A DNA stretch of 64,000 nucleotides from assembly GCF_040115645.1 (NCBI RefSeq), contig NC_089546.1, positions 4,499,001 through 4,563,000 on the forward strand, written 5' to 3'. The notes beneath the pieces are model-generated. The model made no database searches. It saw only the letters and a list, made by a program, of their open reading frames with translations, and had not been told where the DNA came from. Position numbers and translations under genes: made by a program. Below, one piece after another: positions 1 to 12,038 of the stretch. The stretch is from Euwallacea fornicatus (Eukaryota; Arthropoda; Insecta; Coleoptera; Curculionidae). The number at the start of each line of letters is the position of its first letter. Position 1 is the first letter of the stretch.

Positions 1-250
1 GGTGATCATTAAAAAAAAAAAAAAACTCAAGGGGCCCTTGAAATGCCTCGTATGTCTGGGATCGGTTCGTCGGTTAGTCAGATTTTTGTAAATTCCTTAA
101 TGAATTCCTTACGTTTACGATTCGCTAAGTCTAAAGTTTTCTTTAATAATCACCCTTTAGATACAGAGCAATTTTGTCCAGTGAGGATTACTTCATTAAT
201 TCAGCCCATTCAATGGTCATTAATTCAAGCAGTTGAAGTGGATTAGTTAG
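1..250 (+). pseudogene. pogo/Tigger-type transposase fragment
   Basis: A short decayed piece of a DDE_1 (pogo/Tigger/jerky) transposase. A reading frame at 43-246 contains the block CPVRITSLIQPIQ, which matches the family pattern around the third catalytic aspartate (LPPNxTSLIQPMDQ). Here the aspartate position has been lost. The residues before it (VFFNNHPLDTEQ) sit where the family has the 'DNASSHPS' stretch. The frame stops at 244-246 and nothing recognisable follows. The piece is cut by the left edge, so the element's extent is unknown. The family call rests on one motif. Confidence 0.5.
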
Positions 251-1053
251 AAAATGATGTGTCCAATTACTACAGTTTCCCATACAACACGAGTGGCGTA
301 ATTAAGCGAACTTGCATCTGGCATTTCTGGCACGGAATACTGACATCCCTATTATTAATAATGTTTAAATTGGTGCCGTGTACTTAGGAGGAATTTGTAT
401 ATTTCTATTTTTGTTTGTCACAACGAGGGTTTGATAAAGCTTGGGATTTTCAACACTGGTATATGTCTGACGCCTACCAATATGAGTTTATTTCCGAAAA
501 TTCCAGTACAAATATCACATGCTAGTGGAAACCGCTGGTGGTGTCTTATTCGCTCAGAAATTGATTTTCCTATTTGCTGTTAAACAGATATGATTGTCCC
601 TAATTGTTAAATCTAATGTGCATTAAAGTCTTTCGTTGGAAATATAGTCCAAAAATTCCTCACAGAACACACTCTCGCAGGGCCTTCTAAAGGTTCGTCA
701 AGTGAATTAGTTGTTATCTTTATAAAGTACTTAACTTGACTTGCCAATAGAGTACATACTTGAAAAATATATATGGGTGATTTAACTATTCTCTATTGAC
801 ATCAAGATTATTCAAATGACTCGACGCTTCAAGTAAAGTTAATGTAAGAAGCTCGCTCTAGTAACATTTGCTTGGGTTCTATGAACTTGCTCTACCCGGA
901 AATTTTAATTTTTTTACAGCGCTATCAAAGTTTTTTGTTGTAGTTCTCGCAAGCTTCCTCAACAACAATTTGTTTCCGATCGATTGCTCCGATTTTTTAT
1001 AAATTTTCCCAATTATTGAATTTGTAGTTTGAAATTTTCTATAATTATTTAAG
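251..1053. other. intergenic, no feature seen
   Basis: AT-rich sequence between the left-edge Tigger scrap and the inverted repeat of the next element. The small frame at 395-583 has no recognisable similarity. Decayed flanks of the Tigger copy may lie here but cannot be shown. Confidence 0.4.
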
Positions 1054-2989
1054 TGCAGTGTGTCGATTTAAAAACGAGCCACCGTCGACATTTTGGTCCT
1101 TATACTAAAATATGTAAATATGCAAAAAGGCTTCAATTTTATTTTGACAGGGACATAATATAATAAGTCGGTTTTCTATTAAATTACGTGCACCCTCAGT
1201 CGGTGGTGAAAACAATCACTAAAATCTTAAATACGCAGGGTGGCTGAGCTGTATCTCATTTCAAAGGTCTCTTAATTGCCTGTTATAAACAACAGATTTA
1301 AAATGCCCCGAGAGAAATAAATCCAGAGGTGTTGAATCGGGCACTCGCAGCGGTCGCTCAATTGGTTCTCTTCGGCCAATCCATTTCTCAGGAAACCTAT
1401 CGCGCAGCCATTGTTTAACGGGAAGAAAGTTGTGTGGTGAATCTTGTTGAGAATCAAGACCTCGTGAAGTGGTATTATCAGTCGCGTCAAATTGGGTTTC
1501 TAAATTCGTTCTTATTAAGGGCTTTATTATCTTTCCTAGCCTATTTAAGTAAAGCTCGCCAGTTAGGATTTCTTTTATAAATAAAGAACCAATAATGGAA
1601 TTTCCAAGAATAGCTGCCCAAGCAGTCCGGGACTTTCATCGCTCCAGTATCGGCAATTTTGTTTGCTAAGGAATTGTAATTAAGTAAAAAATTGTAAATT
1701 AAGGAAAAATATAATCACGACCAAAGCAAATGTTTTGTAAAATATTTCGGTTCTCATTCGTAAAATCTGTGATTTCTTTACAGAATTTGAACTTTTTGTC
1801 AAAATCGTCTTCAAAAAATTGTTTAAGGATTTGCAATTGATATGGACGGAATTAATTTTTTAGCTCTTTCCTTACTTGTTTGTGACACACTTCTACTTCT
1901 TGCAGCATAGTGTGAACGGAATTGGCCAATTTGGCAACGGAAGAGCGTAAAATTTCATTTTGAGCGCCTTCATTCAAAACACGCATAGGAACTCTTATCT
2001 TGTTGACAATGGAAGCAGTTTCAGTAAACTTTGCAACTAATTTTAACACGTATTTACGTCTCAAATTAGTACTGGGATTCCTTTATTAAAATTGTTTGCT
2101 GTTGTTACACATTTTTCACATTCTGCATAGATGAAAATAAACTCGGTTTTTTGTTCAACTTGTGCGTACCATTTTTGCAAATAATTTTATAAACACGTAG
2201 CCTTGAATTTTAGGAAGAAAATTTACAATAATAAATAAAAATTTAACTAAAAACTCAAGAGTTCCTTCGTTCTTTTTTAATCGAATTGTCTTATTTTTAC
2301 TGTTTTTTCTGCAAGGAAAATATTTAAATATACGTATTTACGAAAACAAATAAAAACCAAAGCAATCATGTGTTATTTATAAAACCCAGTCTCAAGATTG
2401 GAAAAATTTTCTTTCAAGAACGAAATGATAACTGCGAGTAGAGTTATTCAAGTAAAAGTTTTCGTGAACGTTAGAGTGGAATTTGAAAATCGAGTTTAAT
2501 GATCTTTTGAAAAAAATGGACAGCATTTTGAATACTTCGACATACTTTTGCACTTTGACTGCTCACGACGCACACGGTGCGTAATAAAGTATATCCGCTA
2601 TCGTGCCACATCAAGTTCAGTAGAATTTAAAAAAAATAATAAATTCCTTGATTCACATTTTTGAATACCTTCGTCAGCGCATGCATTAAAACATTAATAA
2701 AAATGTGTCTAGAATACAGTTGATATAAGCGCATTCACGGTTTGGATATGATTTTTCTAAAATCTTTCGCTGGAAAAAAAAACTGGCACATTTTGTAAAG
2801 CTAATTGAAGGACCTTTCAAATGAGGTATAACTCAACCCCCTTCCCATTTAAAGTTTTAGTGGTTGTTTCCTTTCCCGCTAGAGGATGCATTCAATTTAA
2901 TAGAAAACCGACGTGTTTTTGCATATTTACATATTTTCTATAAGGATGGAAACGTCGAGGGTGATTCATTTTCAATTTTACACGCTGTA
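1054..2989 (-). mobile_element. mariner-like element with ~200 bp terminal inverted repeats
   Basis: The left arm (about 1054-1281) and the right arm (about 2800-2989) are clear inverted copies of each other. Shared blocks include ATATGTAAATATGCAAAAA, GTCGGTTTTCTATTAAATT and CATTTNAAAGGTCNTTNAATT. The outer ends read GCAGTGTGT and ACAGCGTGT. Between them lies a dead transposase on the minus strand. The layout (long arms, single transposase with an N-terminal DUF4817-like helix-turn-helix and a DDE_3 core) is that of a group of IS630-Tc1-mariner elements common in insects. The C-terminal end of the transposase runs into the left arm. Confidence 0.8.
1261..2172 (-). pseudogene. dead mariner-like transposase (DUF4817/DDE_3 type)
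   Basis: Read on the minus strand from a possible ATG at 2172 to a stop at 1261. In order: VEQKTEFIFIYAECEKC (start of the DUF4817-like DNA-binding region); KLVAKFTETASIVNKIRVP and the rest of the helix-turn-helix (2064-1852); a linker with stops; an ILGNSIIGSLFI stretch (about 1610-1560); QQDSPHNFLPVKQWL, the region of the second catalytic aspartate (about 1450-1400); and FPEKWIGRREPIERP...DSTPLDLFLSGHFKS with the third aspartate (about 1390-1290). Several frameshifts and stops break it, so no protein is made. The order and spacing fit a nearly full-length copy of about 300-350 residues. Its family peers in this window are at 12.5-13.5 kb and 51.1-52.2 kb. Confidence 0.8.
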
Positions 2990-3233
2990 TATTCAAGGTG
3001 GTTCAGATTTGTTCGGTTAGTTTTCAATGTGCAGAGCATCTGTATCAAGAACTTTGCAATTTTTTGAGAACTTTCACTATTTTAACTTAAGACAATCGGA
3101 TAGTTCATCGTATTTTTTTTATATTAACAATTCCTCGCCCAGCCTTAATTAGCTTTCCGCTTCGCTTTACGTTTCTCGAGCTTGAAATGCGTGCAACAAC
3201 ATTATGAAACTTGTATCTTAATATACTTTAGTT

Positions 3234-3433
3234 ACTCTCTCTCTCTCTCTCCCCCCCTCTCTCTCTCTCTCCCCCTCTCTCTCTTTCCCCCTCTCTCTCT
3301 CCCCCTTCTCTCCCTCTCTCTCCCCCCTCTCTCCCCCTCTCTCCCCCCCTCTCCCTCTCTCTCCCCCCTCTCTCCCTCTACCTCCCTCCCTCCCTCCCTC
3401 CCTCTCTCTCTCTCTGTCTCTCTGTCTCTCTCT
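3234..3433. repeat. 200 bp CT/C-rich microsatellite
   Basis: An almost uninterrupted pyrimidine tract on the + strand made of CT repeats mixed with runs of C, ending in CCCT tetramers and CTCTGT units. It creates long Ser/Pro/Leu and Arg/Glu/Gly frames on the two strands that have no coding meaning. Confidence 0.95.
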
Positions 3434-6400
3434 CCACAAAAATTGCACGCAAAAAAAAACTCAATTAATTCACAATTTTTACCTAACAGTGGTACGTATA
3501 TGAAATTTTCGCGACGCCTAATAAGGCGACCATCGGGATCTTATCTCTTTGAAGGCATCGTCGAAAAGGAACATTGTGATGAAAAAAAATTGCACCTGAT
3601 CGATCTTTTGTTTATCGGCCTTGATTTGCCTTCCCTGTACAATGGAATGTGATTTCATCTGTCCGTGGCCTTTTTTAATTGAATTTATTAACACTTTAAC
3701 TTAAACACGTATATAATTGATTTTTATTATGGTCATATTAATTGCTGTTTCGCAACATGATTATTAAGCTCAATTAATTATTAGTGCCGATGTTTATTCC
3801 GTACATTTGTTCCCTAGAAATCAAGTTCATTTTCCGCAATATTTACCCCGGGCACTGAGTACTACAGGAACATAAAAGCCCTAAAAATCTCATTAAAAAC
3901 ATTCAACCTTAAATTAACTAAAAAGCACTCGAGCTCGCTGAGACTCTGTTTTAATCCCGGAGACAAGAGTTCCTAATATTCGTTTTACCTTTACAGATTT
4001 ACATTATTTCAATGAAATTAAAATAACGTAAATCTCCAAGGTAAACTCCGAAAGCAGCCCTCTTTTAAAAGCATATACGGATCTAGAGGGTTTGTTTGTT
4101 GGCGTAAATTTAATTGAAAGCGGATTATGCCATTTTAATAATAAAAAATACACTTTGGAGCATGGCATATTTAAACACTAAATTATAAATGGTGGCACTC
4201 TTTTCTTCTCAAACGAATAGCGATGTGAATGGGAGCTTCCCGAATGAAATCCATATGCAGAACGTTTTCAATGCAAAAGCGCTGCCATGAAAAATATTTC
4301 CTAATCTCGTGAATGTCGCCTGAGCTATTCAGAGTTACAAATAACCTAAAAGGGGTGTATGGGATGTGGCACTGATATATCAGAACCTTAGAAATCGCGT
4401 TCGCCGAAATGTTCCACTGGAAATCATGGAATTCGTCATGATTTTTGAAACGGTATTACCATTCTCGGTAATATTCCAAGATGGCGCCATCCAGCGGATA
4501 ACTTCTCTGGATCAAATGTTCCTAGTTCTATCGGCCATCACAGGGATTTTTAAGGGCAAATACTAATACAACGTACCTTTCATCAAGTCCGTGGAAACTT
4601 TAGAAACACAAATTTTGTTAACCAGTTAAGTTAACAATTGTTTCGAAAGTCTAAACGATCTGAAACGATGTTAAGTTTTCCTCAGCCAAATTAAACTTTA
4701 AATTTTAAATTTGCAGCGTTTACAGAGGTGCGAACGCTAACTGTGAAGTAAGTAATAGAGTCCATTGGTTGCAATTTATTACAGATATGTTTACAGAGAA
4801 ACATCGAGAATTAAATTGGGCATAAATAGTCAAAAAATAAAACAGAATTGAAGAAATCGAGCAAAAACGTATATTTAGTTTTGACGTGTGATGATTCAAA
4901 GTCAATGTATGAAATAAGTAGATAAAAATCCCTTTTTGGACCTGGAAATCAATTTTTAGATGATGACTGAAAACACATTTCGCAGCCGCGTAAGTTCGCC
5001 TGCTTTATTAGCGTGCTTTATCTCATTTATACCTTTGAATGCCTTTTGAGTTGGCCCATTTGTTAATTTTTTACCTATTGAATCGTGAACCAAAACTCTT
5101 AAACTCGATTTTCTGGTTTGATTTTTTTTACTCCTCAGTCTACGAATCAAAACTACAAAAATTTGCATTTCTACTTGCGAATTAATATTTTTTACTTTTT
5201 CTACTGCGAGTTGGAACCGTTGTATTTGTCTTTTTTTCCGAGATTTACATATTTTTGGCGTTTTTGTTTCTCATTCACCTACCACGAGGTCAAACTGCAA
5301 GATTTAAATGCCATCTCGAATTAGTGAATTTACTTTTTGTATCTTAAATTACTATGGAATAATACATCTGCATTTTGTATTTACTTTCGAAATTTTAAAA
5401 TTGCGTGTTTTGAATTACGAAATAAAATGATTGAACGTATAATTCTGTCTGGAATTTGAGATTTTTTTCATTTCTACAGGGTTACTGATAATTCGGAGTA
5501 TTCTTTTTGGAAGGAGTAAATCGAAGGCATATATGCACATTCCAAAACTCGCTAAATTTTGAATAATTAAAATTTTCTTTTCCGTGTGGAATGAAATATG
5601 TTCGGAAACGTGAGATCTACGTGAAGATCTTGAGTAAAAACTTAAAATAATAAAATAACTTTTGAAGATCAGGGTCGCACACCTTCTTCCGAGCTGTTTT
5701 GAAAAAATGCTCAAGGTACATGCCTACAAATTGCTCTAAAAACTTTTTCATTCCAATAGCTGTCGAATGAGGTATATTGCGTGTTTAACAAATCATTTCC
5801 GGTTCCAAAAAAAAATAGTCGAAATGACTTAGATGAGCGATTTAACTTAAATTTCTGTAATAACTAAATTTTCACATAATGCAAATGATTCCGGACATAT
5901 GTCACTCCATACGGAAGATCGCAATGTTGGACAAGCGATCGAGTAGCAAAAGTTAAGAAAAAAAATCATAAAGGATGTCTTGAAAAATCCCTCTAAAAGC
6001 ATCAAACGTCAAAACCTCGAATAAAAAAAAATTGACATGACTCAAAATTTCGGGAGTTTTGAAATTGCCTATATGAGTTCAATTTACCCCTTACCTTCTG
6101 CCCTACCACCTCACCAAAGGAACATATTGAACTACCAACAACCCTGTCAACAGGGTGACTCATACATATAAAACCGTTTTTAAGTAAGTTTGATTTTATT
6201 TATTTTTTTACTATCGTGTTGTAATAATGCCTGTCACTCTTGGCAACGGGCTGTAAAATAAAATACATATAATTCATGTTAATTTTTCAGTTGCCTTTAA
6301 TAAAATAACTAAGTATAATACTTTATTTGTCATGTGGAAGATTAAAAAATATAATTTGTGTGTATAACGTTGTAGGTACTGCGGGCCGAAAGACAAATTA

Positions 6401-9400
6401 CGCCCTTGGTCGAATAACTCAAGAATCGGCCGCGGGCATAGTCGTTTGTCAACCCTCTCCACCTCCAAGTAACTGTTAACCTCAATTGCCACGTTTTTTT
6501 TCAGTGGATTGAAATGCAGTTTACTAAATTTCTATTTGAAAAATGACTTTCAATTTGTGACATTGGATGACAGTAATGGTATTCCTATGGGATGGGCGCG
6601 ATCCCAGTTCTTGTTCAGCTGATCCGCTTAAGAACTATGAACATAAAACTGGGCCGAAAGCTTCCTCTAGTTGTGTTTCTTTCCTTGTTAAACTCCAGAG
6701 CCAACCATACCGTTATCCTTAACTTACAAGGATAAAATATGAGTCTTGTTGTCATTGCATAAGCTCTTAGAAAAAGTTAAGTGATTTTTAAAAAGCTCAG
6801 GCCATTTATTATCGTGCTGTGGAGCGAATTTCCAGACTCCAATCCCAAAGAGTTTTCGAGGGAAAATCTCGCTCACAGAACGATAGGAAAGTCTCTTCAT
6901 TGTTATGGTAAGTTTGCTAAGCACGGGATTTCAGCTAGAGCTATTAAAGCGTTCTTTTTTGTCTAATTTGGTTGTAACATGAATATTAAAGAATAAAGCG
7001 AAAAAGGTTTTAATTAGTGAATTTGGTTTAATGAACTGCTTTTTAGAAGTCATAAAATAAGACAAAGACCTTGACATAAGTTGAGTTATTTCTACTTACA
7101 GTGAATTATCGAAAACAAAAGTTCTTTGATTTTCACAGTTCCACAATAAGCCATTGAAAGAAAAAACGGAGAATGAACGCACAGTATTTGATCCCGCTGT
7201 AACCGGTGTGCTATGTATCAATCACAAGTAAATTTTACTAGCGTGCGTTATACCAATGTTTTGCCGTCATTTATTAAAGCCCATGAATGCAGACATTTTT
7301 CCATATTTCACGCCCTTCACATTGCTGTTTCAAGTGACTTTGAGTTACGAACGTTTCGAGTAGAATTATATTTTTACATACTTTGAGTATGAGGGCAAAA
7401 CAATGCTTTGTCACTTATCCTAAATTTGAATATGTATAAAATTAAACGTGAATTTATTTAGTTCAACTGCCGAAGAAGTTGCATAGAAACGCTTAAAATG
7501 ATAAAACCTTGAGCCGCTCACAAACGAAAATGGACGAAAAATTGATTTAAAAAAATTTAATGTAATTTTCTAAAATTTATTTTGAAATTTCCGAAGATAT
7601 TAATTTCGAAAGCCTTCAGTTATAACATTTTCTGATTTGAAGTATTGCTCCTGAAGCAAGACTCTCTAAATGATGGGCACATAACTCTGTCGGTGATTCT
7701 TAGGCTTGATGTTTGACGGTTTTGTCCACTTTGCCTTTATGAAATAATAAAAAGTTAGTGAAAAAAGAAGTTTTATTATTTTTATATATATTTTTATTTT
7801 TTCTGCAATGGAGGAATTGGTTGAAATCTCGTTTTTAAGAATGAAAAATCTGTTTTTGTTGTATAGTGTAGTGCATAGTTGGAGAAGGCGTAGTCGGTGC
7901 TATGTGAACCTTCTTTAAAGCTGCGTGATTTTTTTTTATCAGCCCACACCAAAAAGGGCATCCTGTAAAAGGTTCCAAGGTTATTTAATTTTTAAGCTCT
8001 TTACAGGTCAAATTGCAAAGGACGCTCTGTTTCCAAATGTGAATTACCCAATTTTTTCCGACTAATGAATTTTCTCAGGTAACGATTTATTGGAAATGGT
8101 GTATACCGCCGTTTCAGCAGTCAATCATGCTTGTATTGTGTGCGCCGCTTTTAGTGCAAATTCTTCATAATAAATACAAAAATAGTCACAATAAATGGAA
8201 AGTTATTCGGAGGGTATCTACGAAGTTGGAACTAATAATGTACTTTGAATCATTTTAAAGCCTGAATTTTTTATTGCAAAGTGAATGGAGGTATTTCCTG
8301 ATAAACAATGATGTAAGTCCCATCCCTAATTATAAATTAACTATTTTAATTCAACTCTAAATGTCTTAAGAATGGAGTTGTGGAGGCTTCTAAAAGGGCA
8401 ACCTTTTTTGCGTAAAATATGTATGTTAGGGAGTAAAATTTTTATTAGTACTAAAATTCCTACCGGATATCAAAACGTTATGTTTATTTAATGAGGGTTG
8501 ATACAGCGCAATCGCGTTTATGTGCTGTAGAACTAAAACGTAGACGAATTCTGATTTGTCGCTTTCAAATGCTCCCAAAATACATTTTTGCATAATTATG
8601 ATCTTTAGAGAAAACAAAACATTCTGAGACACATTGTGATAGATCTTCAAGGGTCGATTACATTCATCAAACACACTCTCGTTTAGAGCGAAATGACAAT
8701 TTCATCTCGATATCAAAATTTTTCTGAAATTTCGCAATTTCGTACATAGCTTTGGGGCTACGCGCTATCTAATTAGAATTTTTAGTTGAAGTTGGACTGA
8801 TAACTGATTAGTTGGACAGGCCGTGTCCAATTTATCTTGATGAACAATTTTTCGGTTAGTCGTTTCTTAACGCGGACAATTTGTCTCTCGGATTTCGTTC
8901 ATTTAGTTTCGGCTACTTATAAGTGAATTGCAGATAAAGCAAATACCTTCACCGGTTTTGAGTCGATCTGGCCATTTAATGACATTGAACACCAAGATGT
9001 GGTGGTCTTAAACGCATAAAAAGAACAAGGTCTCCTGCATTCTTGCATTAAAATCACTTTCTCTTGAGTTATTTTTGAACTCATTTTTATTAATTTACTA
9101 ATTTGTCATCGGGAGAAATTCCTACGAATGATTACGTCTGTTTCCAAAAAAAAAAAAAACACTCATTTACCCAAATCGGTATTCGGTCTTCTTTTGAGAG
9201 TTCTTGTGTTTGAAACTAAATTAAAAATTTTTTCAAGCCCAATTCGTTCCACAAATCCGACATTTAACAGGAACACGAAGTTATGGAAAGTTGGTTGACG
9301 TGCCTAAAATTTTTACAATCCACATGATATCTGGCATATACGGCGGGGAGTTTCAAAAAATGCCACTCTAAGTCGCAAACAAAACATAATAAAAATGTAT

Positions 9401-10217
9401 TAGGTTTCTTTTATGTTTCCGTACAAAAAGGGATTGAATGGAAACGTAGAGGTAAAATATAACGATTTGAATAAAAACCGCTGTACTTGCTACTGGTTAA
9501 GCAAATTTGTTTAGAATTCTCACAAAAGAGCTTACTTGGCAAGTTCACAACAAACGCGACATTACATACAAAGAAATAATATTTGTCAAAAATGAATTGC
9601 TCCATGACGTGTACGTGTAACACGTTCAATTTAAGTATAAGAAGGTTCGATGGTATTACCATCTTGGAAATGGTAGATTTAGATATTGTTAAATAGACAA
9701 AATGTGCAATTTTTAAACACTAAAAAAGTGGCAATAAAAAAAAATTGATTTAAAAATTCGTTTGTTTTTTTGTTTAGCGTTATTCATGATTCACATAGGT
9801 CCTGTTTCTTTTTTTAGCTTTATTAAAGCGGTTTTCTTACAAATTTTGATTTAATTTTAAATTACGGTATTAATTAACTAGATGAAGTATTTCGAGCAAT
9901 GCGATCCTGAATGTTTGAATTTTTTCAAGCGTTTGAGAGGCTTTGTGTTTTCGAAAGTAAATTTGAAGGTTTTCTATATATTTAACGGACGTATCTGGGA
10001 CAAATTCTTAGAAAATGTTCCTTTTTTATACAAAATAAATCTAATACTCAATTTTATAAAACCAATTTATTTAATTTAACTCAGAATATTTCTACGTGCA
10101 TTTATGTATGTGCACACGTACTTATTAAGGTGTGAAAAAATGCACAAATTATACTCCAAGTACTTACTATGTACGTAAAATGTGGTACGTTTTTTGGTTA
10201 TTTTTTTAATGGACGTT
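3434..10217. other. 6.8 kb intergenic block without recognisable genes
   Basis: AT-rich DNA with only short unrelated frames on both strands. No splice-bounded coding exon, transposase motif or reverse transcriptase motif was recognised. The one small structure noted is a perfect 7 bp inverted pair, ACCCTGT-CA-ACAGGGT, at 6141-6156, of the kind seen at transposon ends. A poly-A run lies near 9147-9160. Confidence 0.4.
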
Positions 10218-11947
10218 CTATTTTTTTTGCCTTGCCTTCTGTGTTGTCTTTTTTGCTGATAAATCCCTCCACTTTTTTAAACAAATGATATGTGCTGATG
10301 TCGCTTCTTCCTGTCGAGCGATGGACTCGAGAACTGCTTCGATCACTTGAAGACGTTCAGAATGTGAAATGCGAGTTACTTTTTTGATCTTCAATCTCTT
10401 CGGTGACAGCTTCGTCACCAACCATCATTGTCACCGTATCCTCGTCGGTTACGTCGTCAGCTCCGTAACAATTTAACACTTTGTAATGTCTTCTAAATTC
10501 ACACTGTCGCAGCCGGGAACTGTTACCATTAGAGAACCAAGCTCTTGATTTTCACTTGTACAATCATCTTCAATTTCCTTGCGCATGTCGTTTTCATCAT
10601 CATGTAACTTTTTCCATCATCGTTCCAGTGTCGTTGAAGGTATCTTCTCTCATCCTTCGGATACTCATCTTATAACATCCAGCATGTAAATTTTTCTTTT
10701 TAAGGAAATTATACAGTCATCATCGTTATCAATGGAGGATATTATTATAGGAAGACACGAAGTCGGGAACTACATTTTCTCTTTAAAGCTTCATGGAGGT
10801 CTTAATTTAAAGGCTAATAAATAGTCGTCACATTTGGAGGTAAAAACAAAGTTCCGATGTCTCCAACTCGTAGTACATCGTTCAGCGGATGCGAAGGGGA
10901 TTATTCAGAATAAAAACAGCTTTCTTGGGCAATTTATTAATAGAAAAGTGCTTTCCTACAGCTGGTACAAATTTTGAAATCAAGTTCTGGAAGTGTTTGA
11001 GTTCGTCTAAGCTTTTGTTTAACGTGCGTATCATAGTGGTAGGGAATTTGGATTTTTTTAGTTTCTTAAACGCCCTCGGTTTCTTGGATTTTCCGATTAA
11101 GGTCAATCTAAGCTTGTGATTGCCAGTTACGTTGCTGCAGAATAGTGCAGCAGCACGCTCTTTGTTTTTCTTTTAGCCTGGAGTTGCAGTTTCTTTTTTT
11201 TTTTATGCAAGTATTTTCCTATTTCATCGCTGTTGTATAATTTCTTACGGAAAACGTCTTCTTTCTCGAGGATGCTGTAAAGGTGGTTCTTAAAATCAGA
11301 AACAACATCCGTGTCTGCGGACAACGATTTAACCACTGATTGTTAATTGAACCTCCATGCTGGCACAACGTTGTAATCGCCAATATTTGTAAGTACGGTA
11401 TTTTCATGGAATAGCGTTGTATGCGCCTTAAATAACCCGCCGGAGTAAAACAAAAGGTGTTAATATATCCATTACTCCGGCGGTTACATGACGGTTACAA
11501 CGTTGTTGCAGCATAAGGTTCAATTGACGAATTTCAAAACGGTTTTTCCATAGGTGTAGCTAACCATCGCTTGCCGTAAAGACTGTGTCTTCTCCTTCGA
11601 TCGTTTTGCTAAAATGTAATTCTTTTTCCTGCAATAAAGGACTGGTAACTGACAATTGTTTACCTTGTAAATGTTCATATCATTAAAAAAAGAACCTTTT
11701 CAACTTCCAAATGTTTACCTTTTTGCATTGTTTTCTTCAGTTAAATTCCATAATTCCACTACCACTAGCTTGGTGAATACACTGTTTTTCGATTTCTGTA
11801 TGTTTCTTTTTCGAGTCCCCCACAGTGCTTTTACCAACCCCTAACTCAGACGTTATTTTTTTTAGCCTATTCTCCAGAGTCCAATCGTTTTATCGCTTCA
11901 AGCTTTTGCTCAATTGTTACCACCACTTTCTTTCGTTTATTGCTCAT
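10218..11947 (-). pseudogene. dead jerky/Tigger-type transposase
   Basis: Read on the minus strand from an ATG at 11945-11947 (MSNKRKKVVVTIEQKLEAI, the psq/CENP-B-like helix-turn-helix start of jerky/Tigger proteins). Then come FKNHLYSILEKEDVFRKKLYNSDEIG (11300-11215, the NADETG motif of the first aspartate), KLPKKAVFILNN (about 10930, normally FILDN, so the second aspartate is changed), and LPPNVTTIY-PLN-DLHEALKRK (about 10840-10770, normally QPMDQ, third aspartate changed). A lysine-rich tail ends at 10218. Frameshifts, stops and a MITE inserted at 11345-11525 break it. Terminal inverted repeats were not identified. The upstream flank meets the next element at 12039, so the 5' end may be truncated. 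Confidence 0.75.
11345..11525. mobile_element. 181 bp MITE-like insertion with a palindromic core
   Basis: Ends are inverted copies of about 34 bp: AATTGAACCTCCATGCTGGC onward at 11345-11378, and its near-complement at 11492-11525 (ending GCATAAGGTTCAATT). A second, perfect 12 bp inverted pair sits inside: CCGCCGGAGTAA at 11437-11448 and TTACTCCGGCGG at 11472-11483. It interrupts the dead jerky/Tigger transposase, so it landed after that copy. It has no coding capacity. Target-site duplication and superfamily are not resolved. Confidence 0.7.
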
Positions 11948-12038
11948 AAAGAAATGATTAAATTAATCCGTAAACAAAAAAAAAAACATAAGCTAGCCTT
12001 TATTTAACTAACCTACTCACTGAACGAAATATTTAGCA

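Noticed and set aside
3182..3652. 156-codon frame (+) and 76-codon frame (-) of Ser/Pro/Leu or Arg/Glu/Gly
   Set aside because: Both are the translation of the CT microsatellite and have no gene-like composition outside it.
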